Assembly: GCA_964543475.1 (NCBI GenBank)
Contig: CAZIYJ010000007.1
Location: 62,001-126,000 of the forward strand
DNA: 64,000 nt
Direction: 5' to 3'
Source of the DNA: JAYSYM01 sp964543475
GTDB taxonomy: Bacteria; Bdellovibrionota; Bdellovibrionia; Bdellovibrionales; JAMPXM01
The notes below the pieces were generated by a model. The model had not been told where the DNA came from. It did not search any database and worked only from the letters and a program-made list of their open reading frames with translations. How positions within the stretch are numbered: the first letter of the stretch is position 1; each line of letters starts with the position of its first letter. Made by a program: the position numbers and the translations under genes. Below are positions 26,479-36,035 of this stretch, one piece after another.

Positions 26479-27506
26479 GTGAAATCTAGAACCTTTCGGA
26501 TCAATGATGATGGTATCTGTTTTCGAAGGTCACTTCGCTCGAGCCATCGCACCAGCTTTTTATTAGGTGCGCCACTCGATAAAGTTTTAACTGGAACTAC
26601 GAAGATATCATGGTGAGTGACTGTTCCTTTGAATGCAAAGGTCTTCGGTGGTTTTGAAACTTTCTTTGCGCTTCCTGGCCAAATCAAATGTCCTTTTAGA
26701 AAAGGAGCATAGTTGTTCTCGAGAACTGCGAGTTTTGAACCTCGCTTTTGAATACTAGGTTCCCAGATCCAGATTTCTCGATCACGTTTAGGTTTCGAGA
26801 GCGGAAGCTGAATTATACTATCGGTCTTGCGAGCAACACAGTCTTTACTCCAAGGACAAAGAAGGCATGCGGGCCGACTTGGTGTGCAAATAGTCGCACC
26901 TAGTTCCATCAGGCCTTGATTTACATCCGATGGATTTTCGTTTTCAACGAGTTGATCGGTGACAGCTTGAAGTACATTTCTGCCTTGGGGCTTCCACCAT
27001 TCAACTTTCTTACCCAAGAAGCGACTCAGAACCCGAATAACATTTCCGTCGAGTACGCCAGCACGCTGACCAAATGCTAAACTTGAGACAGCACGAGCTG
27101 TATAGGGCCCGAAGCCGGGGAGTTCGATAAGTTCTTCGAAAGTTTTCGGAAAGCCATTGGCCGCAAGAATTTGTGAAGCCTTGTGAAGGTTACGCGCGCG
27201 GGAGTAGTACCCAAGGCCAGCCCAGTATTCAAGAACTTCGCCTTCTGACGCTCGAGCGAGTTTGTGAACAGACGGGAATCGAGTTAAAAATTTCTCGTAA
27301 TAAGGAATTACCGCTGTCACCGTGGTTTGCTGAAGCATGACCTCAGAGATCCAAATACGATAGGGATCTGGTGAACCCGATCGCCAAGGGAGCTCCCTTT
27401 TATTTTGTAGGTACCATTTTACTAGGAGCTGAGCTGCTTTGTTCACCTTCAGCAATTTGTCATTCTTTGGCTGTAGAGACAACAATAGACTAATCCTCAT
27501 AGCCAA
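26475..27506 (-). CDS. mutY: A/G-specific adenine glycosylase
   Basis: Removes adenine opposite 8-oxoguanine. LPWRSGSPDPYRIWISEVMLQQTTV is split here into recognisable parts: the PWR segment, EVMLQQT (catalytic glutamate), the helix-hairpin-helix LPGFGPYTARAV and VLDGNVIRVL (catalytic aspartate), then a C-x6-C-x2-C-x5-C iron-sulfur loop and a NUDIX-like C-terminus. The start is uncertain: the ATG at 27506 adds about 20 residues and leaves only 14 bp to the divergent gene; a GTG near 27446 is possible. Confidence 0.95.
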   Translation of the reverse strand: MAMRISLLLSLQPKNDKLLKVNKAAQLLVKWYLQNKRELPWRSGSPDPYRIWISEVMLQQTTVTAVIPYYEKFLTRFPSVHKLARASEGEVLEYWAGLGYYSRARNLHKASQILAANGFPKTFEELIELPGFGPYTARAVSSLAFGQRAGVLDGNVIRVLSRFLGKKVEWWKPQGRNVLQAVTDQLVENENPSDVNQGLMELGATICTPSRPACLLCPWSKDCVARKTDSIIQLPLSKPKRDREIWIWEPSIQKRGSKLAVLENNYAPFLKGHLIWPGSAKKVSKPPKTFAFKGTVTHHDIFVVPVKTLSSGAPNKKLVRWLERSDLRKQIPSSLIRKVLDFT

Positions 27507-27520
27507 CTTATAGTTTCGCT

Positions 27521-28456
27521 ATGACTAAGTACGAACCAATTTCAGGCCGAGAGTTTCCCCGATTTTCTGGAATCAAAACGTTCTTTAGACTTCCGTACGT
27601 GCCGATTGATGCAGACTTTGATGTTGGCATTTGTGGAATCCCATTTGATGGTGGTTTGAGCTACCGCCCAGGGGCTCGGTTTGCTCCAACGAGAGTTCGT
27701 GAAGTTTCAAGTCTTGGACGAGTTTTTCACTGGGGACGTATGGCGAGCTTCACTGAAAAGTTGAAGGTTGCAGACATCGGCGACTGTCCTACAGTTCCTA
27801 TTGATATCGCAAAAACATATGAGCGAATTCAAAGTTTTTACTCAAAACTTTTAGCAAATAAAAAAAGAGTCATTGCTGTTGGCGGAGATCACTCGATCAC
27901 TCTTCCAATTCTACGCGAGATGCGAAAAGCATACGGAAAGCCGATTCGGTTTATCCATTTCGATGCTCACTTAGATACTTATCCCGCCGCGTGGGATATG
28001 GAATATCACCATGGCTCTTTTGCTCGCCACGCAATCGAAGAAGGTCTCATTGACCCTCAAGGCAGCGTGCAAATTGGTATTCGTGGTCCACTGACTGGTT
28101 CTTCCGATTTAGATTTGGTTACAAAACACAAACTGCGAGTCTGCACTGTCGATGAAATCAGATCACAGAGTTTAAAATCATTTATCGATTCTCTTCCTGA
28201 TTTTGGCAATGACCCTGTCTACATCAGCTATGACATTGATTGTCTTGATCCGGCCTATGCTCCAGGGACCGGAACTCCAGTGGTCGGGGGCTTGACGACT
28301 TACGAGACTCAGCAAATTCTGCGCAACATCAGGGTCAAAAATCTTGTGGGTGCTGATGTCGTCGAGATTTCGCCGCCGTTTGATCCTTCAGAGATCACCT
28401 CGATGGCCGGACTAGATGCAATGTTTGAGTTCATCAGCATCATGGCGCATTCATAA
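27521..28456 (+). CDS. speB: Agmatinase / arginase-family ureohydrolase
   Basis: The manganese motifs are present: GGDHSITLPIL, FDAHLDTY and SYDIDCLDPAYAPGTGTP. 311 residues and the GGLTTYE segment fit agmatinases, which make putrescine from agmatine; a related guanidino substrate is possible. There is no ribosome site before the ATG, and a TATAGT box ends about 9 bp upstream, so a leaderless or very short leader transcript is possible. The divergent mutY gene starts 14 bp away. Confidence 0.88.
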   Translation: MTKYEPISGREFPRFSGIKTFFRLPYVPIDADFDVGICGIPFDGGLSYRPGARFAPTRVREVSSLGRVFHWGRMASFTEKLKVADIGDCPTVPIDIAKTYERIQSFYSKLLANKKRVIAVGGDHSITLPILREMRKAYGKPIRFIHFDAHLDTYPAAWDMEYHHGSFARHAIEEGLIDPQGSVQIGIRGPLTGSSDLDLVTKHKLRVCTVDEIRSQSLKSFIDSLPDFGNDPVYISYDIDCLDPAYAPGTGTPVVGGLTTYETQQILRNIRVKNLVGADVVEISPPFDPSEITSMAGLDAMFEFISIMAHS

Positions 28457-28561
28457 TTTTCCAACGACTCGACTCGGGCTCCTGACATTGGTCGAGTGGG
28501 CCAAAGAAGAGTTCGAAACAAACTGATTTAGAAGACGCACTAGTTCCAATAAACTAGATCG

Positions 28562-30535
28562 ATGCGCTTATATTTTATTTTAGTTTTTATTTCTGCAACT
28601 CTCTTTAACTTCAACTCTTCTTTTGCTAGCGACGCTTCGACTCTTGCCGAAGTTCGTAGACATTCGGCAAGCGAAGATGCCATCCGCGAAGACTTTCGCA
28701 AAATTCTTCGCGAAGCAAAGCTGTCCGAAGATTTTATTACGTTCGTGCGCAGCGACCGAAAGCGGTACAAGCAACACGGCTTAATTGCTGAGTCGATCGT
28801 AAAAATTTACGAAAAGAATTTCGGTGGAGTTCGAAGTCTCGTCATTGATGTTGATGCTCCAGATAATGAGTGGGCGTTTGCTGCCTATCACGGGTTACAC
28901 AAGATGGGATTCATGTTCCCACATCCGCGCATTCAAATTTCGCCGACGCTCAGCCGAATTGAAAATGCTGTCGGTCGCACTTATTCGTGGCACCCGCGTT
29001 ACCAGTATCGTGGTTTCCATTATCACACGATGCACCCGAGCGAATTCCTTCAAGGCTTTCTTATGGGTCAAAAAGAAGTCGCTCGTGACTCGATCCGTTG
29101 GCTTGCACGTAACGGACAAAACGTGGGACAGGTCGTATTGCTTGAACAGAAGTTCGACAAGCTCGTTGCAAACTTAAGCGATCTTGTCGACTACTCTCAC
29201 CAAATGGGTGTGAGCTTTGGCGTCAACGCATTCTTCAATTTCATGCAGCAGAATGCCTATCGTTTGATTGGCACAAACAACAAACTTCGTTCACTCGGGC
29301 TTCTTCCTGGTAATTCTAAAAAGGCGATTCGAAAAGGTATCGACAAGATTCAAAAGGAGATTGATTTCGATTTCATGACTTTCGATATCGGAAGTTCAGA
29401 ATTCACTTCAACTGACTATCAAAAAACAATCGATTGGATGAACACGGCAAACGAAGAGCTAGCAAAAACGGGTCGTCGAATTTTTATCAAAGTTCATGCT
29501 TCTCATGGACAAGTCGATCCTAAATTCGGCAACTTTAACTTTGTTCCTCAGTATGCGAACCCTGCAGTCGGCGTGCTCCCTCACACCGTGATGTTCTATG
29601 CACTCACCGATGAGCCGGCTCCAATGTATGGCCGCAAAGATTTCAAGGACACAACCGAGTTCCTACAGGCTCAAGCACCGAAGCGTCCAACTTGGTATTA
29701 CCCCGAGACGAGTTATTTCATCGCGATGGATATCGATATGCCGTTAATCTTAACGGATTATTTAATCGCTCGATCAAGCGACATGGATCTTATCGAAAAA
29801 GCTGGCGTACAAGGGCAGATTAACTTCACGACAGGCCAAGAGCTTGGATATTGGCTGAAGGATTGGACTGTTGCGCTCCTCGCAAATTCAGAATACCGCG
29901 GCAATCCAATGATCGCTCTCGACTTAATGGGAGAGTCGCGAAAAGTTTGGGAGCCGATATTGGCATTCCAAAATCGCTTCTTTAAAAAGAGCCTTCTCAT
30001 CGAAGAACTTTCATCAGCGAATGTTTCTGATGAACTTGATATTGGAATGATCACTCATGAGCGAACGATCTTCCGAAAGCTAAAAAAGAATCCAACACTT
30101 TTGAAAGCTCGCATTGAACTCTTAACTGAAGCAGTGGCGAATACACCTTCAGTAACAGGTGTAAAAAATGATGAGCTCAGAAGTCTTCTTGAAATCACTT
30201 TTATGCGAGTGAATCATGCGCTTCAGCTTCGGTTAGCTTTGCTCGAGGAGTCACAAAAGAAGAGAAAGTCGCCTGCTTGGGTCCAAAGCTTGGGCGCAGC
30301 CAAAGATTTGAGAATGCGCGGCATTCAAATCATGAATCATGTTCGTGCAAATTATGACCGTTATCCTGAATCAAAAACGTTTGTTCGCTATGAGAATTTG
30401 AGCAGCTACGCTTACGGCTACGGCTGGCCCGCTTCGAATCTTCACTTCTGGGAACGTGAAGAACAGATGATTTTAAAGAATTCTTATACGCCTTGGTTTA
30501 TGAACATCTTCTCGATTGGAAGAATTGTCTTTTAG
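28562..30535 (+). CDS. Large exported protein, glycoside-hydrolase-like
   Basis: A 657-residue protein with a signal peptide (about 1-22). Around residues 104-121, AFAAYHGLHKMGFMFPHP resembles the small alpha/beta domain before the barrel in GH20 and GH67 enzymes (compare their YGVYxLLExLGxRWFxP); then HPRYQYRGFHYHTMH begins what may be a TIM barrel, with later IFIKVHASHGQVDP and PTWYYPETSYF segments. The last 200 residues are helical. An exported sugar hydrolase is a reasonable guess, with low certainty for the exact family. No sugar-transport genes adjoin. Confidence 0.5.
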   Translation: MRLYFILVFISATLFNFNSSFASDASTLAEVRRHSASEDAIREDFRKILREAKLSEDFITFVRSDRKRYKQHGLIAESIVKIYEKNFGGVRSLVIDVDAPDNEWAFAAYHGLHKMGFMFPHPRIQISPTLSRIENAVGRTYSWHPRYQYRGFHYHTMHPSEFLQGFLMGQKEVARDSIRWLARNGQNVGQVVLLEQKFDKLVANLSDLVDYSHQMGVSFGVNAFFNFMQQNAYRLIGTNNKLRSLGLLPGNSKKAIRKGIDKIQKEIDFDFMTFDIGSSEFTSTDYQKTIDWMNTANEELAKTGRRIFIKVHASHGQVDPKFGNFNFVPQYANPAVGVLPHTVMFYALTDEPAPMYGRKDFKDTTEFLQAQAPKRPTWYYPETSYFIAMDIDMPLILTDYLIARSSDMDLIEKAGVQGQINFTTGQELGYWLKDWTVALLANSEYRGNPMIALDLMGESRKVWEPILAFQNRFFKKSLLIEELSSANVSDELDIGMITHERTIFRKLKKNPTLLKARIELLTEAVANTPSVTGVKNDELRSLLEITFMRVNHALQLRLALLEESQKKRKSPAWVQSLGAAKDLRMRGIQIMNHVRANYDRYPESKTFVRYENLSSYAYGYGWPASNLHFWEREEQMILKNSYTPWFMNIFSIGRIVF

Positions 30536-30553
30536 ATCGAAAGAAAAGTAGCG

Positions 30554-30591
30554 ATGCTCCCGGCAGACATCCATGTTTACCGAGAGCATCT
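30554..30591. terminator. Hairpin between convergent genes
   Basis: 11-bp arms with one mismatch (GATGCTCCCGG / CCGAGAGCATC) around a 16-base loop, in the 75-bp gap between convergent genes. No T-run follows on either side, so termination is plausible but not certain. Confidence 0.45.
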
Positions 30592-30610
30592 ATAGAAACT
30601 AATATTTAAA

Positions 30611-30937
30611 TTAGAAAATGCTCATTCGAGTGCGAAGAACATATGCGTTTAATGACGTTGGACATTCTGAATAGGCGGCTGGATTACAGCTAGCGCTCAT
30701 CATCACTGCATCAGTCGACAATAAATTTACAGTGTGAGAGTCTTCCATGCAAAATTCACGTGCTTTGATTTCTGAGTAGTTGCTTGCTGAGATACAAACT
30801 GACTTCAATTTGTAGTTTCCGTTGGCAAGAACACCAGCTTCTTCTGAAATAACTTCTACATTTTTAGTGACCGAGTCATTTGCAGTTGCTGTTACACAAA
30901 CGAAGCCAATGGCTAAAAAAGACAATAATAAACGCAT
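30611..30937 (-). CDS. Small secreted cysteine-containing protein
   Basis: A 108-residue protein with a signal peptide (cut near TATAN). The mature 88 residues hold four cysteines (VCISAS, EFCMED, ASCNPAAYSEC), suiting two disulphides in the periplasm. No family recognised. A related style of small secreted protein occurs at 61071. Ribosome site AAGGAGA precedes the ATG. Single-gene unit. Confidence 0.65.
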   Translation of the reverse strand: MRLLLSFLAIGFVCVTATANDSVTKNVEVISEEAGVLANGNYKLKSVCISASNYSEIKAREFCMEDSHTVNLLSTDAVMMSASCNPAAYSECPTSLNAYVLRTRMSIF

Positions 30938-31041
30938 GATTTCTCCTTGTTATTTTGAGGATCGATCAAATTAGACCGGGCGGGCGAATCGACGGCAAGA
31001 AGTTTCTGGCGATTCTTTTTCTTATTGGCTAAGTTTTCCAC

Positions 31042-31611
31042 ATGGCTAAATCAAAGAAGCGTTGCCCATGGGTCAATCCTGCTAATCAATTATACGTTGA
31101 ATATCATGACAAGGAGTGGGGACGCCCAGTTCATGATGACCACGTGCTGTTTGAATTCCTCATTTTAGAAGGGGCTCAGGCCGGACTGAGTTGGGAGACC
31201 GTTCTCAAAAAGCGTGAAAACTACCGACGCCACTTTGCGGGCTTTGATCCGCGTAAAGTCGCAAAGTTTAATGCTGCGCAACTGCGAAAAATTTTAAAAG
31301 ATCCGGGTGTCATTCGACACGAGGGAAAGATTTTATCAGCTAAATCAAATGCCTTGGCATTTCTCGCAGTTCAAAAAGAATTTGGCTCTTTCGATAAGTA
31401 TGTTTGGGGATTTGTCGGTGGGAAACCTTTGCGCCGAGAGACTCGCGGATTAAAGACATTCATTTCACGAAGTGAAATCAGCGATGCCTTATCGAAAGAC
31501 CTTAAAAAGCGGGGATTTAAGTATGTGGGTTCGACGATCATGTACGCCTACATGCAGGCTGTCGGAATGACTAACGATCACTCTGTCGATTGCTTTCGGA
31601 GTAAAAAGTGA
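31042..31611 (+). CDS. tag: DNA-3-methyladenine glycosylase I
   Basis: Excises 3-methyladenine from alkylated DNA. The motifs CPWVN, EYHDKEWGRPVHDD, EGAQAGLSWETVLKKRENY and the C-terminal zinc segment VGMTNDHSVDCF are all those of Tag, and 189 residues is the normal length. It converges on alaS with a 40-bp gap. Single gene. Confidence 0.95.
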   Translation: MAKSKKRCPWVNPANQLYVEYHDKEWGRPVHDDHVLFEFLILEGAQAGLSWETVLKKRENYRRHFAGFDPRKVAKFNAAQLRKILKDPGVIRHEGKILSAKSNALAFLAVQKEFGSFDKYVWGFVGGKPLRRETRGLKTFISRSEISDALSKDLKKRGFKYVGSTIMYAYMQAVGMTNDHSVDCFRSKK

Positions 31612-31651
31612 GTCGCAAATTCGAGCTCCGCTCACTGCCCTTCGGGCCGAT

Positions 31652-34375
31652 CTACTGAACTCCTACTGAGGTTTGTGCTCGCTTAAATGCATTCGAAAGT
31701 TTCGAAATATCAGCGACAGCACCTTGTGCGAAATCGGGGCGACCGCCGCCTTTTCCGCCAAGTTCTGCTGCGACTTCACCTAAAAGTTTTCCTGCATTCA
31801 CTTTCGAAGTAAGATTCTTGCTCACTGTCACGATGATCGGGTGAGATGAATCTCCTTTGCCGACTAACACCACAACGCCAGTTTGCATTTTATCTCGAAG
31901 CTTATCTGAGAGATCGCTTAATACTTTGCGGTCATCCATTTCGATGAACGCTGTCACTAGGCGAGCAGCCTGACCATCAACACTAAATGCCTTGGCTTCT
32001 TTCAACAAACTATCAACGTCGATGCTTGCACCTTTTGCCGATTGAAGGTTGCGCTGAAGTTCTTTCAGTTCGCCTTTCATCTGCTCAATCCAATCTGTTA
32101 CTGTTGCATTCTTACCTAAAGCTTCCGCGTTTAAGTAAGTCGTCCAGTTTTCAGAAATGCCAGCGGCTGAGCGGGCGTGAAGATTCTCGCGAGCATTTTT
32201 TATGAGGTACTGATAAGCGGCATCACCAGTGATCGCCTCGATGCGACGAATGCCTGAGCTTACGCCGCTTTCAGTGACAATTTTAAACAAGCGAATTTGT
32301 GCCGTGTTTTTTACGTGAGTGCCGCCGCAAAGTTCAGTTGAGAATTCGCCCATGCGAATCACGCGAACTTTATCGCCGTACTTTTCGCCGAACAACGCGA
32401 GAGCCCCAGAAGCGATCGCATCTTTGTGACTCATCTCTTTTGAAGTCACATCTTCGCTGCGAGCGATTTCTTCGTTCACAATCTCTTCGATCTGCTGAAT
32501 TTCAGCAGAACTCAAAGGCTTGTTGTGCGTGAAATCAAAACGCAACCGTTCTGGATCAACGAGTGAACCCGCCTGAGTGACGTGTGCGCCAAGAGTTTTT
32601 CGAAGAGCTGCGTGAAGCAAATGAGTTGCTGAGTGATTGTTCGCAGTCGAGCGACGTTTACTATCAAGCACCTGTAACGTAACTTTGTCGCCAGCTTTAA
32701 ATGTTCCGGCTACGACTTTTACGTGATGTAAAAAGATGTCGTTGATCTTTGTGCAATCGAGAACTTCGGCTGTTTGGCCAGAAGAACCCATTACTGTTCC
32801 GTGATCACCAACTTGTCCGCCACCTTCTCCGTAAAACGAAGTCTGATCGAAAACTAAAATTCCGGTTTCACCATTTTTTAATTCTTTTTGCGGAGCATGG
32901 CCGTTTGAAAGTAGTGTGACCTTCGCTTCAGACTTTAAACCTTCGTAGCCTAAGAACTTCGTTGGGCCGCCCGAGTCGTTTGCTTGTTGCGCGAGCTTCA
33001 CCATGTGAGTGGCGTCAGTCGAAAGGGCTTTGCCTTTCCAAGATGACTTGGCTTTTTCGCGAGCAGCTTCCATTTGTTTTTCAAAGCCTGCTTCATCAAC
33101 TGAGAAGCCTTTTTCTGCAGCCATGAGGCGGGTTAAGTCAGCCGGAAAACCGAATGTATCATAAAGTTTGAAGATCAATTCTCCGTCGACAGTCTTTTGA
33201 CCTTTGGCAGAAATTTTCTTCAAAGCATCGCCTAAAATTTCTGTTCCTTGATCAAGTGTTGTGAGGAAGCGCGCAACTTCATCGCGCACGTTCGTAAGAA
33301 TCACTTTTTTCTGACGCTCAAGTTCTGGATAGAACGGGCTCATCTCTTTAATCACAACAGCGACTGTTGATTCAAGTAGCTGCGGATTATCAGAAAGTTT
33401 TCGGCCATAGCGAATCGCTCGGCGCATAATTCGGCGAAGTACGTAGCCGCGACCTTCATTCGATGGCAAAACTCCGTCAGCAATTAAGAACGCAGTTGCG
33501 CGTGAGTGATCGGCTACAACACGCATTGCTGAAACTGATTCGTTGAGCTCGGCGTTTGATGCGAGAAGTTTTAAATCGCTTTTGTATTCGATTTTCGAAA
33601 TACGCGAAGCTTCTTGGATGATCGGTTGGAACATATCCGTATCATAATTGTTCGGCTTCCCTTGAAGCATCGAGGCCCAGCGCTCAAGACCTGCACCTGT
33701 GTCGACCGATGGTTTCGGAAGTGGATGACGGCCGCTTTCGTCTTCGTTGAACTGCATAAAGACGTTATTCCAAATTTCAACGTAGCGATCACCTTCGCCA
33801 CCCATAACAGAAGGTTTCTTTGGGTCATCAGCTTCAGGGCCATGATCATAGAAAATTTCTGAGCAAGGACCGCAGGGGCCTGTGTCGCCCATTCTCCAGA
33901 AGTTATCTTTTTCGCCAAAGCGATAGATACGATCTTTCGGCACACCTTCTTGCTTGTGCCAAATGTCTGCCGCCTCGTCGTCATCTGTGAATACTGTGAC
34001 GTAGAGTTTATCTTTTGGAATTTGCAATTCATTGGTGAGAAGTTCCCAAGCCATATGAATCGCATCTTTTTTAAAGTAGTCGCCGAAAGAAAAGTTACCG
34101 AGCATTTCAAAAAACGTGTGGTGACGGGCAGTGAAGCCAACGTTTTCTAGATCGTTATGTTTACCGCCGGCGCGCACGCACTTTTGCGAAGTGACAGCTC
34201 GCTTAAAACTCTTTTGCTCGATGCCGAGAAACAAATTTTTGAACTGATTCATTCCCGCATTGGCGAACAAGAGAGTTGCATCATTCTCAGGAATGAGGCT
34301 TGAGCTTGGCTCACGCTTGTGACCGTTTTTTTCAAAGTACTTAAAATATGTTTCGCGAATATCCCGGCTTTTCAT
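31652..34375 (-). CDS. alaS: Alanyl-tRNA synthetase
   Basis: Class II synthetase of 907 residues. The catalytic domain starts with RETYFKYFEKNGHKREPSSS and contains GGEGDRYVEIWNNVFMQ; the editing domain has HSATHLLHAAL and the ELCGGTH zinc/editing motif; the C-terminal DHH-associated region ends GGKGGGRPDFAQG. It is the last gene of a pilT / recX / alaS minus-strand run, 36 bp after recX. Confidence 0.97.
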   Translation of the reverse strand: MKSRDIRETYFKYFEKNGHKREPSSSLIPENDATLLFANAGMNQFKNLFLGIEQKSFKRAVTSQKCVRAGGKHNDLENVGFTARHHTFFEMLGNFSFGDYFKKDAIHMAWELLTNELQIPKDKLYVTVFTDDDEAADIWHKQEGVPKDRIYRFGEKDNFWRMGDTGPCGPCSEIFYDHGPEADDPKKPSVMGGEGDRYVEIWNNVFMQFNEDESGRHPLPKPSVDTGAGLERWASMLQGKPNNYDTDMFQPIIQEASRISKIEYKSDLKLLASNAELNESVSAMRVVADHSRATAFLIADGVLPSNEGRGYVLRRIMRRAIRYGRKLSDNPQLLESTVAVVIKEMSPFYPELERQKKVILTNVRDEVARFLTTLDQGTEILGDALKKISAKGQKTVDGELIFKLYDTFGFPADLTRLMAAEKGFSVDEAGFEKQMEAAREKAKSSWKGKALSTDATHMVKLAQQANDSGGPTKFLGYEGLKSEAKVTLLSNGHAPQKELKNGETGILVFDQTSFYGEGGGQVGDHGTVMGSSGQTAEVLDCTKINDIFLHHVKVVAGTFKAGDKVTLQVLDSKRRSTANNHSATHLLHAALRKTLGAHVTQAGSLVDPERLRFDFTHNKPLSSAEIQQIEEIVNEEIARSEDVTSKEMSHKDAIASGALALFGEKYGDKVRVIRMGEFSTELCGGTHVKNTAQIRLFKIVTESGVSSGIRRIEAITGDAAYQYLIKNARENLHARSAAGISENWTTYLNAEALGKNATVTDWIEQMKGELKELQRNLQSAKGASIDVDSLLKEAKAFSVDGQAARLVTAFIEMDDRKVLSDLSDKLRDKMQTGVVVLVGKGDSSHPIIVTVSKNLTSKVNAGKLLGEVAAELGGKGGGRPDFAQGAVADISKLSNAFKRAQTSVGVQ

Positions 34376-34411
34376 CCCAAGACTGTACCCAAGAAGCCCC
34401 GGAGGAGGGAA

Positions 34412-34894
34412 TCACTTTCTCTCTATGACCTTTCGGATTGTGGTCGAATCGAAACCGCGGTTGGTCAAAAGGCGGTGAATCTTCTTCTTCTCCTCGAAAT
34501 CGAAGCCTTTTTCCTTCGCAAGCTTGGTTTGGACTATGTTCAGGGCCTTCTCAAACTCCGCTTTCGGGTCGACTTGTGAGACAGGGAGACCTTTATCTTC
34601 AAGATATTGCTCAATAAAAAGAGCGCTTTTGTTTTTACGGGAGAGATCTTCGATCACTTTTTCAGCCAGATCTTGAGGCGAAGAGATCCAATGGTTCTTT
34701 TGCGCGAACTCAATGGCGTCTTCGATTTCGGTGTTGGTGAATTCGTGAGCTGCAAGTTTACGACGGAGTTCAGTGGCTGAAAGGCTGCGTCGGGCTAACA
34801 TATCCATTACTTTGCGAGAGGCGCTCGCTTTCGCGGGCCTATTACCTTCGGACTTTCTTTTTCGGAGGCTTTTGCGAATCATAATCCTCGTCAT
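34412..34894 (-). CDS. recX: RecX-family regulator
   Basis: A helical, strongly charged protein of 160 residues with LARRSLSATELRRKLAAHEF and LEDKGL / LTNRGFDSTTIRKVI repeats, the three-helix repeats of RecX, which binds RecA filaments and limits RecA. The start is unsure: the longest form overlaps pilT by 53 bp; an ATG at 34882 or a shorter form from 34810 is possible. Unusually, it is not next to recA: it faces away, on the other strand, with pilT between. Confidence 0.85.
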   Translation of the reverse strand: MTRIMIRKSLRKRKSEGNRPAKASASRKVMDMLARRSLSATELRRKLAAHEFTNTEIEDAIEFAQKNHWISSPQDLAEKVIEDLSRKNKSALFIEQYLEDKGLPVSQVDPKAEFEKALNIVQTKLAKEKGFDFEEKKKIHRLLTNRGFDSTTIRKVIERK

Positions 34895-36035
34895 CTAGCT
34901 CGAACTTATTCGTAGCTTCTTCCCACGAACCTTTATCTTTCGAAGCCCACTGATCGCGGCCCGACTTGATCCCGCGGAATCTAAGAGCGAAATTCTCTGG
35001 GTGAGTTGAAAGCAACAGGGCTTCATCGTACTCAATAACTTTGTTTTGTACCAGCTCAGTTAAATGTTGATCGAAAGACTGCATCCCAAAGGTTTCGCGG
35101 CTTTCTTCAATCACTTTTATAATATCGCGAGTACGAGCCGGAACTTCAATCATTTCGCGGCTGCGAGCATTGTTGATCATCACTTCAACGGCAGGAACGA
35201 ATCCTGATTTATCGGCTTTAGTTGCCAATCGCTGAGAAACAATTGCCTTCAGAACTGATGCAAGTTGCAGGCGAATCTGTTGATGCTGATGGGGCTCAAA
35301 TGCCGAAAGAATACGGTTAATTGTTTCCTGAGCATCAACAGTATGAAGTGTTGAAAGGACTAAGTGCCCTGTTTCGGCCGCAGTAAGCGCAATTTCAATT
35401 GTTTCTCGGTCTCGCATCTCGCCAATTAAAATGACATCAGGATCTTGTCTTAATGCCGAACGGAGGGCCGAAGAAAAACTGTTAGTGTCATGACCAAGCT
35501 CTCGCTGACTCACAATACTTTTTCGATCTCTGATCAAATATTCAATTGGATCTTCGATTGTTAAAATGTGCAGATTTCTCTCTGCGTTCATTTGATCGAT
35601 CATCGCTGCAAGGGTTGATGACTTTCCTGAACCAGTCACTCCAGTAACTAAAACCAAACCGCGCTCAAGTTTGGTGAGTGATGAAACGACATCGGGCATG
35701 TTCAGCTCTTTAAGAGTTGGAACTTTGTGAGGAACGTTTCGAATCACAAGACGAATGGTTCCGCGCTGCTTAAAAATGTTGACCCGAAAGCGACCAAGAC
35801 CGCTGACCCCATAACCCAAATCGAGTTCTTTTCTCACGCGAAAAGCTTTTGCCTGCTCCTCATCCATAATCCCACTGATCATCTGCTCAAGCTCAGTGTT
35901 TGAGATAGGTGGGTGCTCCGCAAAAAGTGGGCGGAGTTTGCCGTGTTTACGAATAACGGGCACTAAACCAGCTTTGAGGTGGACATCGCTGGCGCCTTTT
36001 TGAACTGCTGCAGAGAGAATTTCGTTGAGTGTCAT
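34842..36035 (-). CDS. pilT: PilT-family twitching ATPase
   Basis: Hexameric ATPase that retracts type IV pili. Walker A is VTGVTGSGKSSTLA, then the Asp box in TIEDPIEYL, Walker B in DVILIGEMRDRETI, the His box LSTLHT, and the AIRLAG-like region falls in RETFGMQSFDQHL. 397 residues; the C-terminal 40 residues are an acidic then lysine-rich tail not usual for PilT. First in the pilT-recX-alaS run; its start overlaps that of pgpA by a few bases on the other strand. Confidence 0.9.
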   Translation of the reverse strand: MTLNEILSAAVQKGASDVHLKAGLVPVIRKHGKLRPLFAEHPPISNTELEQMISGIMDEEQAKAFRVRKELDLGYGVSGLGRFRVNIFKQRGTIRLVIRNVPHKVPTLKELNMPDVVSSLTKLERGLVLVTGVTGSGKSSTLAAMIDQMNAERNLHILTIEDPIEYLIRDRKSIVSQRELGHDTNSFSSALRSALRQDPDVILIGEMRDRETIEIALTAAETGHLVLSTLHTVDAQETINRILSAFEPHQHQQIRLQLASVLKAIVSQRLATKADKSGFVPAVEVMINNARSREMIEVPARTRDIIKVIEESRETFGMQSFDQHLTELVQNKVIEYDEALLLSTHPENFALRFRGIKSGRDQWASKDKGSWEEATNKFELDDEDYDSQKPPKKKVRR

